Positions 16,297 to 26,943 of a DNA stretch of 64,000 nt are shown here, piece after piece (within the stretch, counting starts at the first letter, position 1; each line of letters begins with the position of its first letter). The stretch is from contig NZ_BDBQ01000048.1 in assembly GCF_001613065.1 (NCBI RefSeq), positions 62,001 through 126,000 on the forward strand. The letters are read 5' to 3'. This stretch comes from Nocardia miyunensis NBRC 108239 (GTDB lineage Bacteria; Actinomycetota; Actinomycetes; Mycobacteriales; Mycobacteriaceae). Made by a program: the position numbers and the translations under genes. The notes beneath the pieces were generated by a model. That model was given only the letters and a program-made list of their open reading frames with translations. It did no database searches and was not told where the DNA came from.

Positions 16297-17145
16297 TCAC
16301 GCTGTGGTCGCGGCGTTCGGACGGATAGGTGCCGAGGCCGTCTGATCGGAATCGATGAACGCGAGCAGTTCGTCGCCGAATCGATCGGGGGCCTCGAGCA
16401 TCGGATAGTGGCCGCAGTCGGCGAGTTCGACGAGCCGGGCGTCGGCGAGGCGCTCGTTGAGCCACCGGGCGCCCCTGGCCGAGTGCACCGGGTCGGTGGC
16501 GCCGATCAATTGCAGCACCGGCACCCGCACGCGCTCGATATCGTCGAGGAGATCCGTCTCGAGCATGGAGTGGTAGCAGGCCACCGCGGCCCATGACGGC
16601 ATCGACAGCGAGCAGCTCACCAGCCAGTCCAGCACCGCCTCCGCGGGTGGGCGATGGAATCCCGACAGGATGGACTCTCGCCGTGCCGCGAAGCGGTCCC
16701 GCTCCTCGGCGGCGATCAGCGGCGGAACCAGCTTCTCCGGTGGCAGCCCGAACGGGAAGTCGGCGCTGCGGCTGGCCCGCACGGCATTGGAGCCGACCAG
16801 GACCAGCCGCTCGATCAGCTCGGGGCATTGCGCGGCCGCCCGGAACGCCGCCTGGCCGCCGAACGACCAGCCCACCACGGTGGCGGCGGTGACGTCCAGC
16901 CGGCGCAGCGCGATGACCAGATCCTGGGCCAGACGCTCGACGTCGTATCCGTCCAGGGGTTTGTCGGACAGGCCGTGACCGCGCTGGTCGATGCACAGCA
17001 CCCGGTGCCGGGGCGCGAGGACGCGAACCTCGCGGTCCCAGATCCGGTGATCGAGCCCGAACCCGGCTACCAGCACGACAACCGGTCCGGCGCCGACGTC
17101 CTGCACGAACAGTCGTACCCCGTTGTCGACGTCCACATAAGGCAT
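16297..17145 (-). CDS. Alpha/beta-fold hydrolase
   Basis: A 282-residue hydrolase with nucleophile Ser94 in GWSFGG, an acidic residue in GATDPVHS and a His in DCGHYPMLEAP. It is a close paralogue of the hydrolase at 53384-54181, with shared segments FPFGLP, DWL, PSW and CGH-x-PMLEAP. The start at 17145 has AGGAAGGG upstream and removes a 13-residue extension. Reading order suggests an operon with the acyl-CoA synthetase and thioesterase, starting at the class A site 17196-17216. Substrate unknown; ester, lactone or carbon-carbon hydrolysis all occur in this fold. Confidence 0.85.
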   Translation of the reverse strand: MPYVDVDNGVRLFVQDVGAGPVVVLVAGFGLDHRIWDREVRVLAPRHRVLCIDQRGHGLSDKPLDGYDVERLAQDLVIALRRLDVTAATVVGWSFGGQAAFRAAAQCPELIERLVLVGSNAVRASRSADFPFGLPPEKLVPPLIAAEERDRFAARRESILSGFHRPPAEAVLDWLVSCSLSMPSWAAVACYHSMLETDLLDDIERVRVPVLQLIGATDPVHSARGARWLNERLADARLVELADCGHYPMLEAPDRFGDELLAFIDSDQTASAPIRPNAATTA

Positions 17146-17195
17146 GGCGGTCACGCCCTTCCTGCCCGTCCAACGGACGGCCACTCGCCGATAAT

Positions 17196-17216
17196 ATTGA
17201 TATTAGCCGGATCATA
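17196..17216. promoter_or_regulatory. Class A operator
   Basis: ATTGAT-N9-ATCATA, 51 bp upstream of the hydrolase start at 17145. It is closely similar to the site at 29229 (shared ATAATATTGA and GGATCATAAAT). Confidence 0.55.
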
Positions 17217-17266
17217 AATAGCCGGGAAGCGGTTCGGCGGAATTCCGTCGACCGGTCCGGCGATAC

Positions 17267-18322
17267 CTAAAGTCCCAGCTCGACGGCCAGGATCTCCCTC
17301 ATCGCCGCATTGCCGCCACCCTGCAGGCGCAGGTGCCGCGAATCCGCGTACGCCTCCGAGATGGGGTACTCACGCATGTAGCCGTATCCCCCGTGCAGTT
17401 GCAGGCCCTGATCCGCGGCCAGCGCGAACAGCTCGGCGGCCCGCAGCCTCGCCGCGGCGGCCGAGCGCGCGTCGAGCCGATGTCCGAGCTGGTCCAGCAC
17501 GCACGCGCTCACCAGCGCCTCCACCGAGATGATCTCGGCCAGTACGCCGCCCAGCACATATCGGGTGTTCTCGAAGGAGGCGACCGGTCGGCCGAACACC
17601 TTGCGCTGCTGGACATAGTCGATCGTCCAGTCCAGCACCGTGCGGGCACCCGCCAGCGCCACGACCGCCGTCCAGAGCTGCTCGGCCCGCCATAGCCGGT
17701 CCAACGCGTCGCCGGCATGAATATCGCCGTCGGCGACGACGACCCCGTCCAGGCGGATATCCGCCAGCCCGGCGCCGCGCGTACCCACCACATCCGGCCG
17801 GATCTCACGGGATGCGCCCGCCGCGTCGAGGTCGACGATCGCCACCGCGGACGCACCGTCCTCACCACGCACCGGCACCAGCAGCAGGCTCGCCGACGCG
17901 GCGTTCACCACCGCGGACAGCACACCGTCGAGCCGTGCGCCGACCGGCGCCTGTTGCGCACTCACCTCCGAATGCGCCACCGCCGCAAGCTGTTTGCCCG
18001 ACACGAGCCCGGGCAACGACCGGGCCTGACGATCGGCGTCGGCATGCTCGAGCAACCACGGGATCGCGACCCCGACGTGCGTGACGAACGACAGTCCCGC
18101 ACCGGTCAGCCCGGCCCGCATCAACTCCTCGGCCGCGACCACGGCGAAACGGCAATCGTCCACGGCCCCGCCGCCGAACTCCTCGGGCGCCTGCACGCCG
18201 AGAAATCCGTAATCGCCCGCCTGCTCGAAGAAGTCGCCACCGGCGGCTTCTCGTTCTACGAACGTGCGGAAACTGGCACGGAACTCGTCGTGCTCGGCCT
18301 CGAATGCCACGCCGCCGCTCAT
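17267..18322 (-). CDS. Acyl-CoA dehydrogenase family protein
   Basis: A 351-residue acyl-CoA dehydrogenase fold protein with YVQQRKVFGRPVASFE in the FAD-contacting helix and LQLHGGYGYMREYPISEAYAD near the end. The mid-domain is shortened: in place of the canonical T/SEPxAGSD it reads VAHSEVSAQQAPVGARL, so substrate handling may be unusual. The catalytic Glu cannot be assigned with confidence. The start at 18322 has GAGG seven bases upstream. It is fourth in the leftward series thiolase, SDR, crotonase, dehydrogenase, and alone among them has no visible dehydrogenase partner beside it. Confidence 0.85.
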   Translation of the reverse strand: MSGGVAFEAEHDEFRASFRTFVEREAAGGDFFEQAGDYGFLGVQAPEEFGGGAVDDCRFAVVAAEELMRAGLTGAGLSFVTHVGVAIPWLLEHADADRQARSLPGLVSGKQLAAVAHSEVSAQQAPVGARLDGVLSAVVNAASASLLLVPVRGEDGASAVAIVDLDAAGASREIRPDVVGTRGAGLADIRLDGVVVADGDIHAGDALDRLWRAEQLWTAVVALAGARTVLDWTIDYVQQRKVFGRPVASFENTRYVLGGVLAEIISVEALVSACVLDQLGHRLDARSAAAARLRAAELFALAADQGLQLHGGYGYMREYPISEAYADSRHLRLQGGGNAAMREILAVELGL

Positions 18323-18431
18323 GACCGCACCTCGGTCGCACTCGGCTGCCGCTTACCCGCGACCTCACGTTCGCCCGGCACCGTGACGAGCGAACGCCCC
18401 GGCGCACCGATCGCCCGCTCGCCGCGGCCGA

Positions 18432-19196
18432 TCATGAGCCGGACCACGCCGGTGCTCGCTTCTCGACGAATGCGCGCGCCCCCTCGGCGGCGTCGCGGGA
18501 ACTGCGCACCGCGTCCGTGTGCGGGGCCTGCCGGGCGAAAGCCTCGGCCGCGGGCCAGTCGGCCGACTCATCGATCAGCAGCTTCGCGGTGCGCACGGCC
18601 AGCGGCGCGTTGGCGGCGATCGCCGCGGCGAGGGTACGCGCGTGATCGGCGGCCGTCCCGGCCGGAACCACCCGGTTGACCAGGCCGAGATCCTGGGCGC
18701 GAGCCGCGCTGATGGGCTCGCCGGTGAGCACGAGTTCCTTGGCGACCGTGGGTGGGATGCGCCGCGGCAGCCGCAGCACACCACCCGCCGCCGCGACGAG
18801 TCCCCGCTTGACTTCCGGCAACCCGAACTCGGCATTGTCCGCCGCGACGATGAGATCGCACGCCAGGGCGATCTCGAAGCCGCCACCCAGCGCCTTGCCC
18901 TCGACCGCGGCGATCAGCGGCTTGGCCGCCGGGCGCTCGACGATACCGAACCCGCCGCGCTCGGTGATCGGTCGTTCCTTGGTCGCGCTGAACGCCTTGA
19001 GATCCATACCGGCGCTGAAGATTCCGCCCGCGCCGGTCAGCACGCCGACGCTCACGTCGTCGCGGGCGTCCAGCTCGTCCAGCGCGGCCGAAATCGCCTG
19101 TGCCGTAGGCAGATCCACCGCATTGCGACGCTCCGGACGATCCAGCGTGATCACCGCGATCCGGTCGGCGACCTCGAAGCGCACCACGTCACTCAT
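18432..19196 (-). CDS. Enoyl-CoA hydratase (crotonase family)
   Basis: A 254-residue crotonase and the only one of the four here that keeps both catalytic glutamates: GGGFEIALACD and FGLPEVKRG. A true 2-enoyl-CoA hydratase activity is therefore the best call. The ATG at 19196 has GAGG seven bases upstream; an upstream reading would add 18 unrelated residues. It lies between the SDR (73 bp upstream) and the dehydrogenase (109 bp downstream) in the beta-oxidation series. Confidence 0.9.
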   Translation of the reverse strand: MSDVVRFEVADRIAVITLDRPERRNAVDLPTAQAISAALDELDARDDVSVGVLTGAGGIFSAGMDLKAFSATKERPITERGGFGIVERPAAKPLIAAVEGKALGGGFEIALACDLIVAADNAEFGLPEVKRGLVAAAGGVLRLPRRIPPTVAKELVLTGEPISAARAQDLGLVNRVVPAGTAADHARTLAAAIAANAPLAVRTAKLLIDESADWPAAEAFARQAPHTDAVRSSRDAAEGARAFVEKRAPAWSGS

Positions 19197-19269
19197 GGCT
19201 GCACCTCGCCGACGCTCGGTTCCGCCATGCGCGATGCACGCTGTGCCCATGATTCGCTCGCACGCTCGT

Positions 19270-20034
19270 TCATCGGGGCGCCATCCGGATCGCGCCGTCC
19301 AGGCGGATGGTCTCGCCGTTGATCATGCCGTTGTCGATGATGTGCATCGCGAGCTTGGCGTACTCGTCGGGCTCACCGAGCCGGCTCGGGTGCGGCACCG
19401 TCTTGGCCAGCGAGTCACGCACGTCATCCGACAGCCGGGCCAGCAGCGGGGTGTCGAAGGTGCCCGGAGCGATGGTGTTGACCCGGATGTTCTTGCCCGC
19501 CAGGTCCCGTGCCGCGACGATGGTCATGCCGACGATGCCCGCCTTGGCCGAGGCATACGGAATCTGACCGATCTGGCCCTCGAACGCCGCCACCGACGCC
19601 GTCAGCACGCAGACGCCGCGGTCGCCGTCGAGCGGCTCGTTGCCGGCCATCCGGGTCGCGGCCAGCCGCAGCACGTTGAACGTGCCGATCAGGTTGATCT
19701 GGACGACCTCCGAATACAGATCCAACGATCCGGGTGTGCCGTCCCTGTTCACCAGCCGCACCGCGCCACCGCGCCCCGCGCAGTGCACCAGCGCCCGCAC
19801 CGGACCCTGCTCCTGCGCGGCGTCGAAGACCGCGTTCACCTCGGCTTCGCTGCGCACATCGGCGGGCACGAAGCGCACGCGGTCACCGAGTTCCTTGGCG
19901 ACCGCCTCACCGTTCGAGCTCGGCAGGTCCGCGATGACGACCGACGCGCCGCCGGCCAGCAACCGGCGTACCGTCGCCAGGCCCAGGCCCGACGCACCGC
20001 CGGTGACGACGGCGGAAATTCCATTGACGTCCAT
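19270..20034 (-). CDS. 3-hydroxyacyl-CoA dehydrogenase-like SDR (HSD10 type)
   Basis: A 254-residue SDR with cofactor motif TGGASGLG (residues 11-18), an Asp after the second strand (IADLP) indicating NAD preference, and catalytic Ser147, Tyr160 and Lys164. The pattern APGTFDTPLLARL and the C-terminal IRLDGAIRMAPR match the HSD10/type II 3-hydroxyacyl-CoA dehydrogenase group. It would carry out the third beta-oxidation step between the crotonase and the thiolase genes that flank it. It starts 15 bp after the thiolase stop. Confidence 0.88.
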   Translation of the reverse strand: MDVNGISAVVTGGASGLGLATVRRLLAGGASVVIADLPSSNGEAVAKELGDRVRFVPADVRSEAEVNAVFDAAQEQGPVRALVHCAGRGGAVRLVNRDGTPGSLDLYSEVVQINLIGTFNVLRLAATRMAGNEPLDGDRGVCVLTASVAAFEGQIGQIPYASAKAGIVGMTIVAARDLAGKNIRVNTIAPGTFDTPLLARLSDDVRDSLAKTVPHPSRLGEPDEYAKLAMHIIDNGMINGETIRLDGAIRMAPR

Positions 20035-20049
20035 ATGTTTTCAGCCCTT

Positions 20050-21240
<1,191 letters not shown>

Positions 21241-21302
21241 AACCTTCCCATCACTGCGGGTCGCGACATGTCCACGCCGCAACAACTTTCGAATCCACTA
21301 TT

Positions 21303-21323
21303 TTTGAGCTAGCGTGTCTCAAA
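21303..21323. promoter_or_regulatory. Class A operator, most symmetrical copy
   Basis: TTTGAG-N9-CTCAAA with perfect arms. It lies 63 bp from the thiolase start and 49 bp from the racemase start, so one site can govern both divergent operons. Confidence 0.7.
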
Positions 21324-21371
21324 GATACGACGGGTCGAAGACTGTGTCAAAGGCCTCAGCGAGGAGGAAAA

Positions 21372-22523
21372 ATGACAGGCGGAAGTGGCGCGGGGCCGCT
21401 GGCTGGACTGCGCGTAGTAGAACTCGCCGGGATCGGGCCCGGCCCGTTCGCTGCCATGTTGCTGGCGGATCTGGGCGCCGAGGTGCTGCGTGTGGACCGG
21501 CCGGGCGGCGGCAACAGCATGGTGGCCCCCGCCCTCGATGTGACCCGGCGCGGCCGCCGTTCGGTCGTGCTCGACCTTCGCTCGCCGGGCGGGGTCCGCG
21601 CGGTGCTCGACCTGGTCGCCAGCGCCGACGTCCTGATCGAGGGCAACCGGCCCGGCGTGACCGAGCGGCTGGGCCTCGGCCCGGAGGACTGCTGGGCCCG
21701 CAATCCGCGCCTGGTGTACGGCCGCATGACCGGGTGGGGTCAGGAGGGTCCGCTGGCCACGGCCGCCGGGCACGATATTTCCTATATAGCGATCACCGGC
21801 GCACTGCACGCGATGGGCCGTGCAGGCGAAGCGCCCGCGGTTCCCCTGAACCTGGTCGGCGATTTCGCCGGCGGATCGCTCTACCTCGTCATCGGCGTGC
21901 TCGCCGCGGTCATCGAGGCCGCCGAGTCCGGCCGCGGCCAGGTGGTCGACGCGGCCATCGTCGACGGCGCCGCCTCGCTCACCGCCGCGCTGCACGGCAT
22001 GATGGCCGCCGGTATGTGGCGCGACGAGCGGGGAGCGAACCTGCTCGACACCGGCCGCCCCTGGTACGAGGTCTATCCGACCGCCGATGACGGGCACATG
22101 GCCGTCGGCCCGATCGAACCGCAGTTCTACGCGCAGTTCATGACCCTGCTCGAGCTCGACCCCGATGAGCGCGAACGCGCCGACGCCGCGGCCTGGCCCG
22201 AACTGCGCGAGCGGATCGCCACCGCGTTCGCCAAGCGCACCCGCGCGGAGTGGACCGAGATCTTCGAAGGCACGGACTCGTGCGTGGCCCCCGTGTTGAG
22301 CCTCACCGAGGCCCCCGATCACCCGCACCTGCGCGCCCGGGGCACGTTCACCGAGGTCAACGGCGTGCCGCAGCCGGCTCCCGCGCCGCGATTCAGCCGC
22401 ACCCCCGGTGCGGTTCAGCAGCCGCCGGCCGAAACCGGCGCCGACACCCGGCAGGCGTTGACCGACTGGGGCGTGCCCGACGTGGACGGCCTCATCGACA
22501 GCGGCGCCGCGATCCAGGCCTGA
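21372..22523 (+). CDS. Alpha-methylacyl-CoA racemase (family III CoA transferase fold)
   Basis: A 383-residue CaiB/BaiF-fold protein. The racemase residues are all present: His134 in GHDISYI, Asp164 in GDFAGG and Glu249 in PIEPQFY. These match the active site of mycobacterial MCR and human AMACR, so racemisation of 2-methylacyl-CoA is more likely than CoA transfer. GAGGAGG lies just upstream of the ATG. It heads an operon with a crotonase and an acyl-CoA synthetase. Its presence is the best evidence that the pathway substrate carries methyl branches, as in isoprenoids or sterol side chains. Confidence 0.92.
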   Translation: MTGGSGAGPLAGLRVVELAGIGPGPFAAMLLADLGAEVLRVDRPGGGNSMVAPALDVTRRGRRSVVLDLRSPGGVRAVLDLVASADVLIEGNRPGVTERLGLGPEDCWARNPRLVYGRMTGWGQEGPLATAAGHDISYIAITGALHAMGRAGEAPAVPLNLVGDFAGGSLYLVIGVLAAVIEAAESGRGQVVDAAIVDGAASLTAALHGMMAAGMWRDERGANLLDTGRPWYEVYPTADDGHMAVGPIEPQFYAQFMTLLELDPDERERADAAAWPELRERIATAFAKRTRAEWTEIFEGTDSCVAPVLSLTEAPDHPHLRARGTFTEVNGVPQPAPAPRFSRTPGAVQQPPAETGADTRQALTDWGVPDVDGLIDSGAAIQA

Positions 22524-22550
22524 TACCACCAGCGTTCGAAAGGTAATCCG

Positions 22551-23333
22551 ATGTCCGACAACGTCGTACGAGTCGAACACCACGGCGCGGTCGCGCTCGT
22601 CGTGCTGAATCGTCCCGAGCGGCTCAACGCCCTGACCTATCCGCTGATGATCGAGCTGCGCAAGATCTTCGCCGAACTCGATGCGGCGGCGCAGGTGCGC
22701 GCGATCGTGCTGACCGGCGAAGGGCGGGGGTTCTGCGCGGGCGCCGATCTGCGGGGCGGCGGATCCATCGAGGGCGCGCCGAGCGACGCCGAGGGTGTGC
22801 TGCGCACGTACTACAACCCGCTGATCGCCGAGATGGCCGCTCTCACCACCCCGACCATCGCGGCGGTCAACGGCACGGCCGCGGGCGCGGGCGCCTCCCT
22901 GGCGCTGGCGTGCGATCTGCGTGTCGCGGCCGAGAGCGCGTCGTTCCAGATGGCATTCGTCAAGGTCGGCCTGGTGCCCGACGCCGGGGCGAGCTGGATG
23001 CTGCCGCGCCTGGTGGGAGCCGCCCGGGCGGCCGAAATGGCTCTGCTGGGCCGCGCGGTCCGGGCCCCCGAGGCGCTCGGGTGGGGATTGGTCAACGAGG
23101 TCATCCCGGACGATCAAGTGCGTTCGCGCGCACTGGAACTCGCCGGCGCAATCGCGGAACTGTCGAGTTCCACCGGAACCACCCGGCAGCTGCTGTGGCG
23201 CGGCCTCGGCGTCGACCTGGCCGATCAGCTCGACGCGGAAGCCACCGCCCAGGGGATCGCCGAGCGCAAACCCGACTTCGCCGAGGCGAAGCAGGCGTTC
23301 GCCGAAAAGCGCCGCCCGAACTTCCAACGCTGA
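22551..23333 (+). CDS. Enoyl-CoA hydratase/isomerase (crotonase) family protein
   Basis: A 260-residue crotonase with oxyanion-hole segments FCAGADLRG and GTAAGAGAS. The first catalytic Glu position is Ser (GAGASLALACD) and the second is not acidic (FQMAFVKVG), but an Asp follows in GLVPDAGASW. This pattern is seen in PaaG-type and delta3-delta2-enoyl-CoA isomerases, which use the later Asp. Isomerisation of an unsaturated intermediate is therefore plausible. It lies 27 bp after the racemase gene and 17 bp before the acyl-CoA synthetase. Confidence 0.88.
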   Translation: MSDNVVRVEHHGAVALVVLNRPERLNALTYPLMIELRKIFAELDAAAQVRAIVLTGEGRGFCAGADLRGGGSIEGAPSDAEGVLRTYYNPLIAEMAALTTPTIAAVNGTAAGAGASLALACDLRVAAESASFQMAFVKVGLVPDAGASWMLPRLVGAARAAEMALLGRAVRAPEALGWGLVNEVIPDDQVRSRALELAGAIAELSSSTGTTRQLLWRGLGVDLADQLDAEATAQGIAERKPDFAEAKQAFAEKRRPNFQR

Positions 23334-23350
23334 GCCACCACGGAGTCGTC

Positions 23351-24859
23351 ATGCCTACGATCGGCGGCACCGTCGTTCACAATGCCCGTCGCGTACCCGG
23401 CCGCGAAGCTCTCGTGGCCGGATCCCAGCGTTGGACGTGGCGCGAACTCGATGACCTCGTCGCCCGAGTCGCGGGCACGCTGGCGGCGGCCGGGCTCGGC
23501 AAGGGGGACCGCTTCGCGGTCCTGTCGGCGAACTGCCCGGAACATATTTTCGCGTCCTATGCCGCGCTGCGGCTGGGTGCGATCGTCGTTCCGGTCAACG
23601 CCCGTCTGGCGCCGGCCGAACTGCACCACGTCCTGACCGATTCGGGCGCAACGATGGTGGCCGCCGCCCCGGAACAGCTCGAGATCGCGGAGACGGTGTG
23701 CGCGCAACTCACCACTGCGCCACTGCTGTACGCACTCGCCGATGGCACCGGGCACCCGAACCTGCTGGCCCGCACGGACGCCGCCGCCGTAACGGAGGAT
23801 CGCGCTCGTGAATCCGATGACGCTTACATCCTCTACACCTCCGGCACCACCGGAAAACCCAAGGGCGCGTTGCTCGATCACCACCGCGCGGTGTGGGCGG
23901 CACTGTCTCAGATCATGTCGCTCGGTCTGCGCGACGGTGAACGCTACCTGCATCTTTCGCCGCTGTATCACTCCGGCGGGGTGACCTATCTCAATGCCAC
24001 CACCCTGCTCGGCGGCTGCCACATCCTGATCCCGGCGTTCGAGCCGGGCGCCGTGCTGGAAACGATCGAGCAGCAGCAGGTTTCGGTATTCCTCGGAGTG
24101 CCGACGATGTATCAGTTCCTGCTGCGTCATCCCGGCGTCGGTACCCGCGACCTGTCGTCGTGGCGGATCGGGATATTCGGAGCGGCGCCGATGCCGGCCA
24201 CGGCGGCCGAGGCACTGCTCACGACCTTCCCGCACGTCGAGTTCTTCCAGCAGTGCGGGCAGACCGAAGCCGGCCCGACCGGGATCTACTCGACGATGGA
24301 ACAGGTTCGCGCCCAACCGGATTCGAGCGGGCATCTGGCTCAGCCGTTCGTCGAGGCCCGCGTCGTGGACCGGCACGGCGCCGATGCCGAACCCGATACG
24401 GTCGGCGAACTGCTGCTACGCGCCGAGGCGGCGATGAAGGGCTACTGGCACAACCCCGAGGCGACCGCGGAGACGATGCGCGGCGGCTGGGTGCACACCG
24501 GCGACCTGGTCCACCTGGCGCCGGACGGCGCGATGCGGCTGGTCGATCGGCTCGAGGATGTGATCATCACCGGCGGCCGCAACGTCTACTCGGCCGAGGT
24601 GGAACAGGCGCTGGCCCAGCATCCCGATGTGCTGGACTGCGCGGTGATCGCACGCCCGCACGAGGACTGGGGCGCCACCGTGGTGGCCGTGGTCACCCCG
24701 CGCGACGGTACCCGACCAACACTGGATCAGCTGCGCGCGCACTGCCTGCCGTTGATCGCCGACTACAAACTCCCCCGCGAGCTGATTCTGGGACCGGTCC
24801 CCCGCAATGCCGGCGGGAAGGTCCAAAAGTACCTGCTGCGTGCGCAACTCGGCTCGTGA
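23351..24859 (+). CDS. Acyl-CoA synthetase (AMP-dependent ligase)
   Basis: A 502-residue adenylate-forming ligase with YILYTSGTTGKPKG, CGQTE, HTGD and LEDVIITGGRNVYSAEVE, ending with the catalytic-lysine segment PRNAGGKVQK. Length and the missing N-terminal extension resemble FadD3/FadD13 and benzoate-type ligases more than long-chain FadD15. The ATG at 23351 has ACGGAG upstream; reading further upstream would run inside the crotonase gene in another frame. It is the last gene of the racemase operon and probably activates a ring-derived or branched acid. Confidence 0.9.
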   Translation: MPTIGGTVVHNARRVPGREALVAGSQRWTWRELDDLVARVAGTLAAAGLGKGDRFAVLSANCPEHIFASYAALRLGAIVVPVNARLAPAELHHVLTDSGATMVAAAPEQLEIAETVCAQLTTAPLLYALADGTGHPNLLARTDAAAVTEDRARESDDAYILYTSGTTGKPKGALLDHHRAVWAALSQIMSLGLRDGERYLHLSPLYHSGGVTYLNATTLLGGCHILIPAFEPGAVLETIEQQQVSVFLGVPTMYQFLLRHPGVGTRDLSSWRIGIFGAAPMPATAAEALLTTFPHVEFFQQCGQTEAGPTGIYSTMEQVRAQPDSSGHLAQPFVEARVVDRHGADAEPDTVGELLLRAEAAMKGYWHNPEATAETMRGGWVHTGDLVHLAPDGAMRLVDRLEDVIITGGRNVYSAEVEQALAQHPDVLDCAVIARPHEDWGATVVAVVTPRDGTRPTLDQLRAHCLPLIADYKLPRELILGPVPRNAGGKVQKYLLRAQLGS

Positions 24860-24944
24860 ACAGTTCCGGCCCGAGGTCCGGCGATCGCGAGGTGGACCGC
24901 GACGACGGCAGGTAACCGCGCGAGAGGCGTGACCATGGGGAACA

Positions 24945-24980
24945 GGCCGGGATGGCGCGAGCGAACCCGCCACCCCGGCC
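24945..24980. terminator. Convergent terminator hairpin
   Basis: Arms GGCCGGGATGGCG and CGCCACCCCGGCC (one mismatch) flank a ten-base loop between the synthetase stop at 24859 and the acyltransferase stop at 25137. Confidence 0.6.
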
Positions 24981-25136
24981 CCTGATCCCCCACCTCCGAC
25001 GACGCGAGCGGCCGTCTCCCCATACCGCAAAACGGCACTTCCGCCATTCCGGTGCGCTTTTGGCCGGAATCCATATGGGTTGGCGCAGCGGGATACCGGC
25101 CAACCGCATGCCGGGATGACGAGGGCAGTCGCAGTC

Positions 25137-26552
25137 CTATGTGGCCAGGGCGAGAATCTCGTCCAGTCCCTGTTGCATGCACTGCCACAGCACGTCGGTG
25201 TCGGGGAAGACCTCGCCGTCGACATTGAGACCGATGCAGCAGATGCCGAGGTGCGAGCACAATGCCGCGCACATCGAAGTGCCCGGCAGCGGCCCGAATA
25301 CGAACATCCGGTCGAACCGCGCCCCGGCCATATATCTCGGTTCGGTCAATCCGGGCCAGCTGCTCGTCGTCAGCACCGCCGAGGAGGTCAGGTTCTGCAG
25401 GGTGGCCGTGACGACGCCCGACGGAGCGAAATTGAGCAGCGGCGTCACCGCGCCCATGAAGTCCAGCGCCGGCTCACCGCGGATCGCGGTGACCCGCTCG
25501 TGCATCGCCTCGACCCGCTCACCGGGATCGGCGACTCCGGACGGCGCGAGGAAAAACGCACCCGCGAAACGGTTTCCGCCCATCGGATCGTTTTCCCGGC
25601 GCACCGAGACCGGCATGGAGATCGGCACATCGCCGAGTTCCTTGCCGTGTACCGCGTGGTAGGCGCGCAGACCACCCAGCGTGGCCGCCACGTAGGCATC
25701 GTTGACGGTGCCGCCGACCGCCGCGCCCGCCTTCTTCAGGTCCGCGAGTTCGCACTCGAGCATCCCGAACCGCCATGCCGTGCGCGAACGACCCTGTAGC
25801 AGTTCGGATGATGTGCCCGGGACGGGTTTCGCGACCCGCGCCATGGAGGATACGTAGTCGACGGTGCGGCCCGGATGCCTGGAGGCGTCCGCGGCCGCCG
25901 CGCCCGCCCGCCCGGCGACCTCCGGCACGGATCTGATCAACCGCGACAGTCCGCGCACCGTCGCGCGCACCGGATCGAAGTTCTCGCGCGGCGGCACATC
26001 CTCGACCTCGGCGAACGGTTCATCCCGGGTCTTGCCGAGGATCCGGGAGAACAGCTGGGTGGCCCCGGCCCCGTCCATCAGCACATGGTGGCACTGCAGG
26101 AGATAGGCGGCCCGGCCGCCCTCCAGCCCTTCGACCAGAACTCCCATCCACGGCGGCCGATTGCGATCCAGCGGAACGACGGCCTGCGCCTGTGCGATTT
26201 CCAGCAGCTGCCGCATGGATCCGGGCGCGGGCAGACCGATCCGGCGCAGGTGATAGCTCAGATCGAAATTCGGGTCGGGCGACCACACCGGGGGGCCGGT
26301 GGGTATCAGCGGATCGACCACCCGCTCGGTGAACCGCGGAACGACACGCATTGCCCACCGGTGGGCCTTCACAACTCGGTCCCACTCGGGCGCCGAATCG
26401 AGGATCTTCACCACCAGACCCGCCCAGGAGTTGGCCGGCGACCGCTCGGTCCGCCACATCAAAGCGTCGAGCGGGTTCAGCTCGGGCACCCGTCCCCAGT
26501 CGCGTAGCTGCTCGCATGCCCGCGTGACATATCGGTCGTTGGACTCACCCAT
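25137..26552 (-). CDS. Wax ester synthase/diacylglycerol acyltransferase (WS/DGAT)
   Basis: A 471-residue acyltransferase with the catalytic motif HHVLMDG at residues 155-161 and a second-domain NDAYVAA motif, both diagnostic of the WS/DGAT family. It transfers acyl groups from acyl-CoA to diacylglycerol or long-chain alcohols to make storage lipids at the membrane. The ATG at 26552 has AAAGG eight bases upstream. Class B palindromes lie at 26642 and 26708, so it appears co-regulated with the lipase, the hydrolase at 29403 and the carotenoid oxygenase-type gene. Storage of excess acyl-CoA during catabolism is a reasonable role. Confidence 0.92.
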   Translation of the reverse strand: MGESNDRYVTRACEQLRDWGRVPELNPLDALMWRTERSPANSWAGLVVKILDSAPEWDRVVKAHRWAMRVVPRFTERVVDPLIPTGPPVWSPDPNFDLSYHLRRIGLPAPGSMRQLLEIAQAQAVVPLDRNRPPWMGVLVEGLEGGRAAYLLQCHHVLMDGAGATQLFSRILGKTRDEPFAEVEDVPPRENFDPVRATVRGLSRLIRSVPEVAGRAGAAAADASRHPGRTVDYVSSMARVAKPVPGTSSELLQGRSRTAWRFGMLECELADLKKAGAAVGGTVNDAYVAATLGGLRAYHAVHGKELGDVPISMPVSVRRENDPMGGNRFAGAFFLAPSGVADPGERVEAMHERVTAIRGEPALDFMGAVTPLLNFAPSGVVTATLQNLTSSAVLTTSSWPGLTEPRYMAGARFDRMFVFGPLPGTSMCAALCSHLGICCIGLNVDGEVFPDTDVLWQCMQQGLDEILALAT

Positions 26553-26641
26553 TCCAAGCACCTTTCGAAACCCGCCGAATCCCGTAGATGGTGCACATCC
26601 CCGCCGTTGGAGATCATCGCCCCATGCCCCAAACATTACAG

Positions 26642-26651
26642 CACGATCGTT
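26642..26651. promoter_or_regulatory. Class B operator (CACGATCGTT)
   Basis: One mismatch from the palindrome, 90 bp upstream of the acyltransferase start at 26552. Confidence 0.45.
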
Positions 26652-26707
26652 CACCCTATGAGGCAAATGACCAGGTTGGTGTGGTTATCTTCACTAGTTT
26701 TAGTGTT

Positions 26708-26717
26708 AACGATCGTT
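26708..26717. promoter_or_regulatory. Class B operator AACGATCGTT
   Basis: Perfect copy in the AT-rich part of the acyltransferase/DUF445 promoter region (TTAACGATCGTTTC). Confidence 0.55.
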
Positions 26718-26814
26718 TCCCTTATTGATAAGTCGCTTCCAGCCCGCACAGGTCGAAGCACACCCGATCCCGGCTGGTCCCCCACCCGGAAGCCACCCCG
26801 CTCGCGGTAGCGCA

Positions 26815-26824
26815 AGCGATCGTT
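26815..26824. promoter_or_regulatory. Class B operator (AGCGATCGTT)
   Basis: One mismatch from the palindrome, with the same TTCACC flank as the copy at 26642. Confidence 0.4.
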
Positions 26825-26933
26825 CACCGGCTCACCCGAGCATCGAGTGGATCCGGGTAGAGGTCATCGCTGTCATGTCAACACATTCCAGCCCATCCTG
26901 CTGCGCAATAACCCATGAACGAGCGAAAAGCCG

Positions 26934-26943
26934 AACGATCGTT
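26934..26943. promoter_or_regulatory. Class B operator AACGATCGTT
   Basis: Perfect copy, followed by ATCAC as at 29359. It is 216 bp upstream of the DUF445 start. Confidence 0.55.
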